Assembly (NCBI GenBank): GCA_964019425.1
Contig: OZ025838.1
Coordinates: forward strand, 186,001 to 250,000
DNA: 64,000 nt
Direction: 5' to 3'
DNA from: Flectonema sp. DT1601
Lineage: Eukaryota; Euglenozoa; Diplonemea; Diplonemida; Diplonemidae
The notes beneath the pieces were generated by a model. That model had not been told where the DNA came from, made no database searches, and saw nothing but the letters and a program-made list of their open reading frames with translations. Below, one piece after another: positions 9,983-21,536 of this stretch; within the stretch, counting starts at the first letter, position 1, and every line of letters starts with the position of its first letter. A program made the position numbers and the translations under genes.

Positions 9983-12900
9983 CTATGAATCAGACGTCAC
10001 AGGAAGTGTTTTCTCTCTCGACTTGAATTCAGTTAGTTCTATATCACCCAAACCCTCCTCCGTGTGGCTTTGGGTAGACTTCTGGGGCGTTTCGCTTTCA
10101 GAATGTCCGTTTTGCGATGCCATTAAAGAAATGCCACTCGTCGGGATAGTTCCACCTGCTCCTTCACTTCTCGTCCAATTACCATCTATTTCACTATTAC
10201 CACACGAAGCGGAGCATTCCATTTGATTTTCAGCAGGTTCCAATGTAAGCTCTCCTTTTATTTCATCACCGTAGTCGACACCTGTTAGTAATGTTGTTTT
10301 TTTTTATAGTACAAAAAAAAAAAAAAAAAAAAAAAAGTAATAATAACAATAATAAAAAACAACATACCTCCTCGAAGCATCGCAACACTAAAGGCTGACA
10401 CCACACCAAGATTACCAAGTCCAAGTGATCCTTGAGAAGCCTGGCTGTATATCCAAAGGTATTCTCGCTTAGCGCATCCTTCAGGTTTACATAACGTAAA
10501 TATGAGACATCTTCTATGAAGAAAATCAGAAATCTTTTTTCCACAAGTATATCCTAACGGAAGTAATTCTGTTGTTTCCCATTCAATTTCTTTTATTTCT
10601 TCTCTTTTCGACGGATTAACAGGCGATTTTAAAAAGTCTGCTGACACACTAAGAGAAACACCACCACCCCATCTATCTAAGTTAGGGCCAACCAACCTAA
10701 GCTTTCTTAACACTAACTGATAACCACTTTGATGAATTGCGTCGGTAAAAGGATTTAATACAGGTTCTTGTTGAAGTGAGAGTTGAACAAGTGCGGGTTC
10801 GTCGGTGTCAAAAACTGGCTTTAAACATTGTAAGTGTCTGTTTCTGTATTGTACGAGTGTTTTACCATCAATACTCCTAAAGCCTGGTAGTTCTGTTGGA
10901 TTGAATTCTTGATCACCGTCGTGTGTCCGGGGTGAGTTTACCTCATCTTGAGTGTCAGCTTCGTTGTCAGTACCAAGATCACTGTCTAGTTTGAGCCAGA
11001 TGATCGCATTGCAATGAGTTAGGATTGATCCTCCCAGTTTCAGTGTTCTAGATATCGATCGAACTATTTTTTGAAAATGTTGAATAGTTGTTACCGCCAT
11101 TGAAGCGATCACGCACAATGTTGTACAACCCATTTGTAATACTTGACATTGCGGAGGAATAGTGCCTTGGATGTCAACACAAACACCACTTCTCTTTTCT
11201 GTAACAATACCTTTATGAGCATACGAAACAAAGACGACAACTGCTGCTTGTTGACACGTAACACAAGACTCAAGATAATAATTACAACTAAGTTCAGCAG
11301 ACAACTCATTTACAAGTGTTTGCGTTGACGACGATTCATCAGTTGAGCTTACGACTGTACAAATAGCAATTGCTGGTTGTCTTGTATTTGATAGTAGTTT
11401 CATTGCGAAGTTTACACAAGTTATTTCATTACTAATGTGACCAGTGCAGATTGCTAAGTCAGAGAATTGTATTCCCTGAAGAGATACAGCTTTTGATAAA
11501 AAGTTATATTTATTTCGAAGATCCCGAACTTTGAACTTTGTTTGAGTTTTATGCAAACGATTTCCTCTAAAAGTAACCGTCACCTCAGAAGTAGGTTCAG
11601 CAGTGATACTTTTACCTGAATTGGGGGATCCGATAACCGAAACGGAAGGCAATCCGAGTGGCACTCCAAAAACAACATCGTGAATTGCGTATCTACTTCT
11701 TACAACAGCGACTTCACCACTATTAAACTTCTGAACATCAGCAGTACTAGCTGGTATGTCAGAGCCGTTAGTACGAGTGATTACAAACAATGTCGGTGAA
11801 GGCATCCCTGACACTATTAAATGAACAAGTAATCCAGCTTCCGACTCAGCTAGGTAGATTCCTCCTTCAGGAATCCTTCTGGGTAGTCGAATTAGGGGTG
11901 CGCCTTCTGTTACCTTCGCAAAGACAAGTTGTAAAAAAGATAAAAACCTACTTCGATATTGATCAGGAGGACAACATGACATTCTCATCCTGCCCTGGAA
12001 AAGTCTTTTCGATCTGTGTTCGATTCTCTTAAGCATTCCATACTCAGTTAAAAAATCAATGACACCGAAAAACACCAACTGAGAACCATCACACGTAGTA
12101 ACGCCTCCACAATGAGCCTTAAAGACAGATGGTGATCTACGGGTTTGAACCTCCTGAGGTACTAGTGATTGCTTTCTTATTTGAACGGTATTAGTCATCT
12201 GTTCTAGTATGCTTGATTGGGCATTTGTATCTCGACGGGTCTTGGCTGATATCGAGTTGGTCATTTTTTCCATCGTTTTTAATATTTTCAAAGCTTTATT
12301 CACAGTCGCGTTTTGGAATTTCAAGTCTACTCCTTTTCTCTTGGAGTCGAACCCGAGTAGGAATGAGTAATCAATAAGACCCATACTCTCAAGAAAAGAC
12401 GTGTCTTTTTGAAGTTGTCCAAGCAGCCGTTGTCGCCAATCCCACGACAAAGACACTTCGCTGTTTAAATTTAAATCCTTGAGTGCAACATTTTGATGTT
12501 CTATTGCATCAACAAGTCTATTTGCTGTACTTCCTTTCAAATCATAGACTTGCTTAATTTCAATTCCAGGTGAAGGCGTGAAAATATTTTCCATTGATAA
12601 CAATGTTACTGTCGTCCCATCGATTATAACGTCAAATAGACCGCAAAACCGAGTCATTAAAGTGTCTGGGTTATGCTGCATGTGAGCAAAGTAATCTGGG
12701 AGTATTCTAAGTAAGGTGTTTTTTTCATGATTTGGAAGTGATTTTACGATGAATCGTTCATCGTGAGATTTGAAAAATATTGAACCAGAAGAACCTGATG
12801 AGGACATCTGTTTTAGTGTACACAGAGATCCAAATATCAGATTGAAAACCATCAATTCGATTCCCAAGGATTTCAGATAGTCGCTTTTTTGAATTGTAAA

Positions 12901-14514
12901 AATATCTCTCAAAAGTCTAAATATCGTTGGAGCATAATCAATGAACTGAACCCTGCCTTTAGAACCACTGGCAGAATTCCCACAGCAGCCTGACAACACT
13001 GGAGCAGGTGAATCGTCAAGGCAAAATTGTTTTTTTTCTCTTGATTTTTGACGCAACCATTTCTTTAAACTTGTTTGCATTACACTTCCATCAGAGCTAC
13101 CATGTGCTTCAATAACAGCTTTGGTTATTCCATTTAGTATCTGGGATGCAAGTTCCCAGTCCGGGTTTCCGAATAAAATAAACTTATCAGCGATGCCCTT
13201 TATTGGTGATTGATGACTGTGAACTGCATCAACATTCGATACGACGAAATCGAGTAATGTCTCACTTGCTTCATGAAGAGTGGTGTTGTGAAGTAGGCAG
13301 TCTTGATATTCACGTAGGGTTAGGCCGTCTGAATTAGTGATTTGGAGTTCAAAAAGTTCTTCAGCGAGTCCCTCAACTGACTGTTTGCTCGGTAAGTTAA
13401 AAGGATTTATTGAATGAAATAATTGTAAGGCCTGAGTGAATTCTTGTTTACCAAGAAGTCCACATTTATTTGTATCAAACAGATTAAATGAAAACTTTAA
13501 TCTGTCATAAACAGTACCCAGAAGAGTATCACCAAACCCTTGAATAAATTCTAAAAATGTAATCTGACTTTGATCATTGTCTCTAGCAAAAGCATTAAAT
13601 ATGTAGGTGCAAAATTCTCCACTTCGGAGAAGTGGTTTCAGAGCTCTCAAGAAGTGATTTCTTTTTATTGTCCCGTCTTGTTTTTTATCCAAAGAATCGA
13701 AGTGAAGATGAAGCCTTCTTAAGATTGGAAGCTTTGATCGGTCTTTAGTACCACCGCTGTGGCCTGTTGAGCAAGAGACTAACCAAACGTCAACTAGTTC
13801 GCTCAGCATTTCTCCGGTTCGTACTTCTCGACCAGTTCCTTCAAAGGAGAGATATAGTTTTTTCTTGTCAGCTTTAACAACGAGTTTGTCTTTTTTCATT
13901 TTCATTTTTTGAACATTTTTCATGAAAACTTTTGCTCTTTTCTTCTCAGTTTTACCATCAATGAATAAACAATTATCTGTGCAATACACACTTGCCTTAA
14001 ATGGTGAATTTGTAACTCCCAAGGGTCCAATTACAACACTGCATTGCCAATAGTGTAGATGAAGACCAGCTTTGGCCTCATCTACTCCAAATATTTCTTT
14101 TATTATCCTTGCTCGGGATTCATTCTCAATCACTGCCAGGAGTCCACCTCTGTTGGTTGAACGAGTTTTTTCCCAGATTGCTTTTTGTTCGTCTCCAAGA
14201 GTTCCATTGGCTTTTTTTATTAAAAAATCAACTAATTTCCAAACAGAACCAGGAGATTCCAGTTGATAGAACTGTAAGGCACCACAGTCACCTTGTGTCC
14301 GAACTCCAACGTAGTTAGCATCTCTCGGACTGATTGATAATCCAGTGTAAGGAACTTTTATAGTTCCTCCGCCTTCATAAGATTCCAACGAGTAGTAAAG
14401 AGGAGTCTTTTTTTCAACGACTTCCAACCTGTCATCATATATCATTAATGTTGCATCAGGTCCTTGTTGCTCTCCAACGTAGTAGACACAACTACCCGAC
14501 CACAGCCTCGCCAT
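9983..14514 (-). CDS. EF-hand PIP kinase with degenerate 5-phosphatase-like and C2-like C-terminus
   Basis: Two exons, 14514-10368 and 10281-9983, 1481 residues. The start MARLW is chosen because an acceptor-like TTTTTTCAG ends 11 nt upstream. Residues 1-110 may form a PH-like fold. EF-hand loops lie near 271, 311 (DNDQSQITFLEF) and 351 (DTNKCGLLGKQEF). The PIP kinase core spans about 560-870: glycine loop SSGSSGSIFF, catalytic-type lysine in RFIVKSL, DLKGST, LIDYSFLLGF, FFGVIDFLTEYG, and an activation segment with the PPDQYRSRF signature. It should phosphorylate a phosphatidylinositol phosphate at membranes, probably under calcium control. Residues about 1000-1230 follow the pattern of inositol 5-phosphatases, but the WxGDxN motif is replaced by IIWLKLDSDL, so that part would be inactive. 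About 1265-1395 resembles C2. The kinase call is firm; the C-terminal calls are tentative. Confidence 0.85.
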
Positions 14515-14524
14515 ATTCTGTGAT

Positions 14525-14545
14525 CTGAAAAAATATGAGTGATTT
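14525..14545 (-). promoter_or_regulatory. Candidate leader splice acceptor of the PIP kinase gene
   Basis: Sense CACTCATATTTTTTCAG with AG at 14526-14525, followed by a 10-nt leader and then ATGG. The T-run plus CAG matches the other upstream sites and decides the start codon over an in-frame ATG 45 nt further upstream. Confidence 0.5.
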
Positions 14546-14559
14546 TCATTCACAACCAC

Positions 14560-15083
14560 TAACTGTTTTTTCTAAGCTAAAAGTTGACACAAGGAAAGGC
14601 AGGGGAGCTTTCTAAAGAATTGCAGGGAGGGTGCTAACTAATTTGAGCATACCTATGGGAGGGGGGTGAGGGGATGCACATCTTTTGAATACGCAGCCAC
14701 AACAATTTTCTAATAGCAATATAACCGAAAGGGGAGGATAATTGTTTTAATCATAACCTAAATACGATAATTAAATACCAGTTAAAGATACAATGACTGT
14801 GGTAATTTCTAACTCTAACATCACCTGGCGGAATGGCAAGCGGAAAAAAAACAAAAATTGAGTTGTACAACGAACGAATATAAATATTTTTTTTTAAATA
14901 ATAATAATAAAAGGATACAAAGGGAATCTTTTGGGGGGGGGGTTTTTACTCCATCTCGAAGGGTTATTTTAGTGAGGAACGAATGACACCGCGGAGTAAA
15001 AGTATGGCTACAGAACCCTCTTCATAGATGAAGAGATGGTAATAAGTCATTCAGTCAGTCTCACGCAGAGTGAACAAGGGAGA
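14560..15083. other. Intergenic, no feature seen
   Basis: AT-rich with short G and T runs (14930-14945). No open frame of note on either strand. Confidence 0.6.
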
Positions 15084-18000
15084 TTATGATTCCATTTCGT
15101 TTGTCTTCTTTTCGAGCGCTCGACGAACTTTTCCCATTTCAGTGTTCAGTCGAGATTCAAAGTCAGTGAGCTTACGAGTGACTTCGAGTGAAGTGTTCTC
15201 CGACATTTCAGTTAACTGATCAACAAATCCAGTCAGTTGTTTAACCTGAGTCTCAGCAGCTACGACTCTGTCTCTCCAACCAGCGAATTCTTGAGTCATT
15301 CCGTTACCTAATTCAACCATTTCACTGTGAACCATTCTCATCTCTTCAATTGCTTCTCTGTTTTTAGCATCAACAGTGTCGTGTAGTTTCTGAACGGATT
15401 CAGCGAAGTGTTTCTCACGTCGTTCATCAGCTTCCGCATTCTCATTGAGATCTGCTCTCGTCTTGTTGAATTCTTCAGAGTACTGTGCAAGCATCATGTT
15501 CAGTTCTTCTTGTCTCTTTTCGTAGGCTTTGCGGTTCATGGCCATGGCATTCTGTTGTTGTTTTTTTTAGTTGTGATAACAGTTGCTGAGAGGGAATGTT
15601 TTATTATTTTTTTTTAATTAAAACGACTACATACTTTCATGTCTTCTATTTCCTTTGACATGCTGTCACGCAAGTGTACAATGTCTCTAATCATTTTCTT
15701 AATGTTTTCTTCACGTTTTTCGTCTTCTTCGTTGTTTTGTTGGAGCTCCTCCTGTTTTTTTTTTTTTTTTGTTTAAATTGTGACGGGCAAAAACAACAAA
15801 AAAACAACCCAAACAACTCCGTCGGAGATCGAATGGTACGATTCTCTCAGCTGCTACTCCGACCGGCGAATCGTTGGAGACTTGCACAGTTGTGAGAACG
15901 AAATAAAGAAATAACAAAACATACTCTGAGCTTACCAAAGTCTTCGAATTTCTTTTGGCTGTCTTCGTAGAGGCTGTCGAAGAGACGTTTGAGTTCTGCG
16001 AGTTTTGCTTCACCGCTGAAGATTTTCTCTTCTAGCGCGTGTTTCATTGTAGTCACTTCCTTACGCAGTTTGGCAACTTCTTGTTGGTTTTCGAGCATTC
16101 GCTCTTGTTCTTCGTTTCGAAGGGATTTCACCTGATCACTGAATTGTGTGTTCTTATTACGAAGAGCGTCGAGATCTTTCTGAAGTAAAGTCATCTTTTG
16201 ATGACATCCTTCAATCTTTGGTTCAAGTTCTTGTTCAATATTCTCCTTCATGACTCTCATCTGTTGTTTCATTGTCTCTTCCATTTGAGATATCTTTTCA
16301 GTGTTTTGTTTTACGCGGACGAGTTCCTTGGCTACGTCCCTGCTAATATCCCGCACGGATGTTTCTTGAGTCTGAATGCGTGTTTTCATCGATTCAAGTC
16401 CGTCAGTGAAGTGTCCTTCGAATAGAGAGAATTTATCGTCAAGTTCCACCTTTAAGTTTCGCTTTAAATCTTCGCGTTCTGGTCCTCGGCAGAGGACTAG
16501 TCCTCTCTCGACTTCATCAACTCGACGTCCTAAAGTTGCGAGTTGGGATGCATTTCCTGCTTCGTTTAGTCGACCTTCCATACTAACTAGCTTTGCGACT
16601 GCTTCTGATCGCCAACCTTCGAGAACGTGAACTCTGCTGTCTTGAGCTGCTTGTCTTTGTTTCATGTCTTCGACGTTCTTTTCCAACTTTGAGCTGTCAT
16701 TCATTTCGAGAGTTCTGATTCGTCCTCTAAACGAGTCGATTACGTTTTCATTATCAGTCAATCTTCTTTCTGTTGTACCAACACGTTCACCTAGTTCACT
16801 CTTAGTCCTTACAATGTGATCGTTTAATGATTGGGTTTCAGTCCTGAGAAGAGCTTGTAATTTATCACTTTCACTTTGTAATTGTTCCTTTAGAATTGAA
16901 TTAATATCGGTGAGCTGTTGTTGAAACTTTGCATGAAGAACTGATTGTTCATCTCCTTGACGGTGGTACTCTTCAAGAGTTCGTTGTTGGACACCACGAA
17001 GTTCTTCTACTGTTCGGTAAAGAGAGGACGATGAATCTTCGAATCTTTGAAGGTCTTGAGAAGTTTCTTTTTGAAGCCTGTGAACGTCAGATGACAAAGC
17101 TTGTTGAACTCTACTGCAAGAATCACTTGTTTGTTGCTGAACTCTACGAATATCCTCCTTACGACCTAGTTCTGCTTCGTGAAGCTGAGATTGAAGTCTC
17201 TTTGCTTGTCCAGTAAGGTCATCAATATGACTTCTAAAACCCTCAGCAATCCTACTGGCTGACATTGCTTTATCAGAGTGTGTGTGTAGTTGTTGGCGCA
17301 TGTCTTGTTGCATTTTTTGCATTTTTTCTTTTATATCTAATGAATGTCTTTGAAGCATCTCACTGCACTGTTCTTGAAATGCTAACTGAGAGTTCCTCAT
17401 GTCATCTGCAGACCTCTGCTGCTCATCTCGAATAGCAGTAATATGACCCTGTAATCCCTGCATACTAGACACTTGGAGTCTACCCTCATCACCAACTTGA
17501 TTAACATTTCCAGCAAGAGTTGAATAGTGTTGTTGAAGAGAGTTCATTTTATCACTAAGACGTCTGTCAACATCTACGACTGCCAGTTGTTGAGACATTG
17601 CTTTGGTTGCGACCTCTCCAAGTTGTTGTTCAACATCGTGTTTTAATCTTGATATTAATTCTGTTGAATCGTTAAGTGGTTTTATAGAATGCAGAGCTTC
17701 TCTAAACTGAGATAGTTGAGAGTCGACTCGATCAGCTTCTCTGAGAGCAGCGTCTTGAGTAGCTTTTAGTTTTGCGTCAAAAGTTTCGACCAATTCCCTA
17801 CTTTGAGGATGAGCTCCAACTGCTGGTAGTAGTGCTCTGGTTTCTGCCACTTCGAGTCTGTCTGTCAGCATTGCGATGTGTCTTTTCATTTCAGCCATCT
17901 CCGCAGCAGATACTCCTCCTCCTCCTACACCCCCTCCTCCTCCTGGTCCACCTCGTGCTTGTTGATGGTTCCATAAACCTTCTACTTCTCTTTCATGTGA

Positions 18001-18219
18001 TGTTAACACTACTTGAAAGTCCATTAGTGTTAATTGCATGGCTTCAATCTTTCTGTTTGCATCAGTCAGGTCTGTTGTTAGTTTATCAACTTGCATCTTT
18101 CTCTCTCTCTTTTCCGGATCAATTGGACCACGACGAGGAGATGCTCGCGGAGATGGTAATCCCGTCCGTGGTGACGGAAGTCCACTCCGCGGATGCTTTG
18201 ATTGCATCATCTGAGGCAT
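15084..18219 (-). CDS. Long coiled-coil protein, paralogue 2 of a tandem pair
   Basis: Three coding exons, 18219-15925, 15751-15635 (117 nt) and 15551-15084, all phase 0, donors GTATGT. Start at MPQMM; the frame is closed upstream by an apparent leader exon and 5'UTR intron. The N-terminus has SGLPSPRTGLPSPRASPRRG, with SP/TP sites, then a nearly continuous heptad-type helix rich in Q, E, K and R. A glycine-rich insert occurs at about residue 90. The protein is paralogous to its upstream neighbour at 18459-21393 with identical intron positions. It is probably a filament- or cytoskeleton-associated structural protein by composition. I do not recognise the family and assign no specific function. 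Confidence 0.85.
16411..16617 (-). repeat. 207-bp block identical to the neighbouring paralogue
   Basis: Base-for-base identical to 19681-19887, while flanking coding sequence in the two genes is clearly diverged. It encodes the GWRSEAVAKLVSMEGRLNEA region and the downstream CRGPEREDLKRNLKVELDD stretch. Confidence 0.9.
17971..18063 (-). repeat. 93-bp block identical to the neighbouring paralogue
   Basis: Identical to 21181-21273. It encodes RKIEAMQLTLMDFQVVLTSH plus EREVEGLW near the N-terminus. Flanks on both sides differ. Confidence 0.9.
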
Positions 18220-18228
18220 GCCTTCAGC

Positions 18229-18324
18229 CTGTAATAGGAATATAAAAGTAATATTATTATCGTAAATAAGATATGCGTTATAATTCCTACTTCGTAATTG
18301 ACCCACTCACATCAGCTGTAACCT
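18229..18324 (-). promoter_or_regulatory. Leader acceptors and probable 5'UTR intron of coiled-coil gene 2
   Basis: Sense TTCTTTCTTTCTAACTGATTTCAG, with AG at 18324-18323, is the most textbook-like acceptor here: CTAAC branch plus pyrimidine tract. It is followed by 12 nt, then GTGAGT (18310), and a second acceptor TATTCCTATTACAG (18230-18229) nine nt before the start codon. Either a short 5'UTR intron or two alternative leader sites would explain this. The previous gene's stop is only 135 bp upstream. Confidence 0.5.
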
Positions 18325-18458
18325 GAAATCAGTTAGAAAGAAAGAAAAATAAATTTAAGATTTTCTCACATCCTATTAATAATATCAGGTTTTATAAAAA
18401 TACAATTATTCTAATCTAAAAGTATAGAGTTTTCTAATACAGTTGAGAGAGAGCAATC

Positions 18459-21393
18459 CTACTCTTGAGCCTTTTCAAGTGCTCTACGAACTCGAGCAAG
18501 CTCAGCCTTGAGTTGCATCTCAAATTCTGCGAATTTCTTACCAGTTTCGACTGACTCGTTACTCAGTGAGTTGGTAATTTGAGTAACAAACCCGTCAAGT
18601 TCACTTAATCTAGCAGTGTTGTTGCCAACTGTGTCTCTCCAAACACCAAACTCACGTGCCATTTCATTACCCAGTTCTTGTGTTTCCATCGATATTTGTT
18701 GCATGTCGTGGACAGCTTGTCTGTTTCTGTTTTCAATTTCTTGTTTTAATCGTTCCATAGATTCAGCGATTTGTCTTTCCCGACGTTCATCAGCTTCTTT
18801 ATTCTCATTGAGATCAGCTCGTGTTCTGTTGAACTCTTCAGAGTACTGTTCAAGCATGCTGTTTAGTTCTTCTTGTCTCTTGTCATGTTCGTGTCGATTT
18901 TGTTTCATTTCACCCTGTTGGTTGTTTTGTTGTTTGTTGAATTGTTAAAAAAGAGAGAGAGAAAAAAAAAATACCAAACAGCAAATGTGTGACATACCTT
19001 CATATCCTCAATCTCTTTGGAGATGTTGTCCCTCAGCTGAACAATGTCTCGGATCATTTTTTTGATGTTTTCTTCTCTTCGAGCATCTTCTTCGTTGTTT
19101 TGTTTCAGTTCCTCCTGTTGGTATATTGGTTGGAAGAATCTAAAATAAAACAAAAATATCAACACACAATATATAAAGATAAGATAAAACATACACGAAG
19201 CTTGTCAAAATCACCAAAGCGAACAGTGTTCTGATCCTGAAGGATTTCAATCATTCGTCTCAGTTCCGCAATTTTGCTATCAGCGGAGAATAGGAAGTCT
19301 TCGAGACTTTTGACTCTAACAGTGAGATCTTTTGCGATTTTATCTATTGAGAGTTGGACATCTTGAGCACGATCAGCCTCATCAGAGCGAATCGTTTTTA
19401 ACTGATCGATTACGGAAGCGTTCTTTGCACGAAGAGCGTCGATATCTTTCTGAAGTAAGGACATCTTTTGGTGACAATTTTCAATCTTTGGTTCAATTTC
19501 TTTTTGAATATTTTCATTTAAAGTTCTCATTTCTTGTTTAAACTGTTCTTCAAGAACACCAATCTTGTCGGTGTTTTGTTTTACTTTTATGAGTTCTTTA
19601 GAAAGGTCTTTACTAATGTCTCGAAGAACGTTTTCTTGTTCACTGATGCGAGTCTTTGCAGATTCAAGTCCGTCCATGAAGTGTCCTTCGAATAGAGAGA
19701 ATTTATCGTCAAGTTCCACCTTTAAGTTTCGCTTTAAATCTTCGCGTTCTGGTCCTCGGCAGAGGACTAGTCCTCTCTCGACTTCATCAACTCGACGTCC
19801 TAAAGTTGCGAGTTGGGATGCATTTCCTGCTTCGTTTAGTCGACCTTCCATACTAACTAGCTTTGCGACTGCTTCTGATCGCCAACCCTCCATAACATGC
19901 ATGTGACTGTCTTGAGCATTCTGTCGCTGTTTTAAGTCGTCGACGGACTTTTCTAATTTGGTGCTGTCGTTCATTTCAAGAGTTCGAACTCTAGTACGAA
20001 ACACGTCGATGGCATTTTCATTTTCTGTGCAGCGGCGTTCACAAGTTCCGACACGCTCTCCAACGTCGGTTTTAATTCGAAAAATGTGATCAGAAAGTGA
20101 CTGCGACTCTGTACGCAACATTGCTTGTAAATTATCGCTTTCAGTTACAAGTTGTTCTTTGAACTGGTTGTTGGAATCGGAAATTTGCTGTTGAAATTTT
20201 GCATGAAGGATAGCCTGCTCATCACCTTGGCGATGATACTCTTCAAGTGTTCGCTGTTGAATGCCACGAAGTTCTTCTAAGGCTCGGTAGAAGCTGTTTG
20301 TGGAGTCTTCGAATCTTTGCATTTCTTGAGACGTATCTTTCTGAAGTCTATTAATATCAGAAGTTAGAGATTGCTGAACTCTATTACACGAATCACTAGT
20401 CTGTTGTAACACTACTCTAATGTCTTCCTTTCTAGAGATGTCTGACTCATGTAATTGTGACTGCATTCGATTGCTAATTCCTACCAACTCCTCAACTTGC
20501 ATCTTACAGCTCTCAGCAGCCCTAGTCGCAGCTGCAGTCTTTTCGCTTTGTAGTTGTGTTGCTTTGCGAAATTCATCTTTTTGGTGCATAAGTTGATCTT
20601 TAATTTCTAAATTGTGTCTTTTCAACACTTCATTACATTGACCTTGAAAGACGAGTGTCGCATTCTTTGAATCGTTAGCAGAACGTTGTTGATTCTCTTT
20701 GAGTGCTAAAAGTTGATTTTGGACATCTTGCATCCCGTTGGTGTTGAAGTGATCGTCAGCATGACGCTCACCAGCTGATTCCATTAATTTGGAGCAAAGA
20801 TCTGTCAAGTTCGATACCTTGTCAGTGAGTCTTCTGTCTGTGTCTACTACGGTAAGTTGTTGCGATGTGATTTTCGATGACATTTCAGAAAATTGTCTCT
20901 CCACATCTTTTCTCAACAAGTCATCATCGATTGGTGTCAGTGCTGGTACTCCGTTTTGAATAGAGTTTTTTATAGCAGCAATTTGTTCGTTTAGTAGTTC
21001 AGTTTCTCTCATAGTTGAATCTTGAGTTGCCTGTAACCTTGCATCAAATGTGTGAAACATTTCTGGTGATACAACTCCAGGTAGAACTGAAGATCGCATC
21101 TCGGATGCTTCAATTCTTTCGGTTAACACTGCGATTTGAGACCTGAGTTCAGACACTTCACTTGCTGCACTCTTTTGAACCCATAAACCTTCTACTTCTC
21201 TTTCATGTGATGTTAACACTACTTGAAAGTCCATTAGTGTTAATTGCATGGCTTCAATCTTTCTGTTTGCATCCGCTAACTCACTACCCTGTTCCTTAAT
21301 TATTTTATCATATTTCTGTCGGGTGCTTCCAGGTGAGTGTGTTCTCAGAGGTGGTTGTGGAGGACCACTGCGCATGCGCTCTGGTCGAAGCAT
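18459..21393 (-). CDS. Long coiled-coil protein, paralogue 1 of a tandem pair
   Basis: Three exons, 21393-19195, 19114-18998 (117 nt) and 18914-18459, all phase 0; 923 residues; TAG stop. The start MLRPERMRSGPP follows a CCTTTTAG acceptor by 20 nt. A proline/arginine-rich head precedes a long helical rod; the final exon (KRQEELNSMLEQYSEEFNRT) matches the final exon of the neighbour (KRQEELNMMLAQYSEEFNKT). The middle 117-nt exon has the same length and phase in both genes. The head and the mid-rod carry the two blocks identical to the neighbour. Function unknown; by architecture a cytoskeletal or flagellar structural protein is likely. Confidence 0.85.
19681..19887 (-). repeat. 207-bp block identical to the neighbouring paralogue
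   Basis: Partner of 16411-16617. Identity stops sharply at both ends: two mismatches directly before 19681, and divergence after GCCAACC. Confidence 0.9.
21181..21273 (-). repeat. 93-bp block identical to the neighbouring paralogue
   Basis: Partner of 17971-18063, at the same position in the protein (near the N-terminal end of the rod). Confidence 0.9.
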
Positions 21394-21413
21394 TTTTTTG
21401 AAGAGAAGATTCC

Positions 21414-21432
21414 CTAAAAGGAATAGTTAAAT
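21414..21432 (-). promoter_or_regulatory. Candidate leader splice acceptor of coiled-coil gene 1
   Basis: Sense ATTTAACTATTCCTTTTAG, AG at 21415-21414, with a TTAAC branch-like element, 20 nt before the ATG. Confidence 0.45.
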
Positions 21433-21439
21433 TTAGGAT

Positions 21440-21504
21440 AAAATAAAAAAAAGAATTCCCTTTTTTTTTTAATCATTATCATATTCCTTGATAAAATATC
21501 ACTC

Positions 21505-21536
<32 letters not shown>

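Noticed and set aside
15084-21393. Assigning the coiled-coil pair to SF-assemblin or paraflagellar rod families
   Set aside because: Composition is similar, but I cannot see family-specific motifs; length and head region differ.
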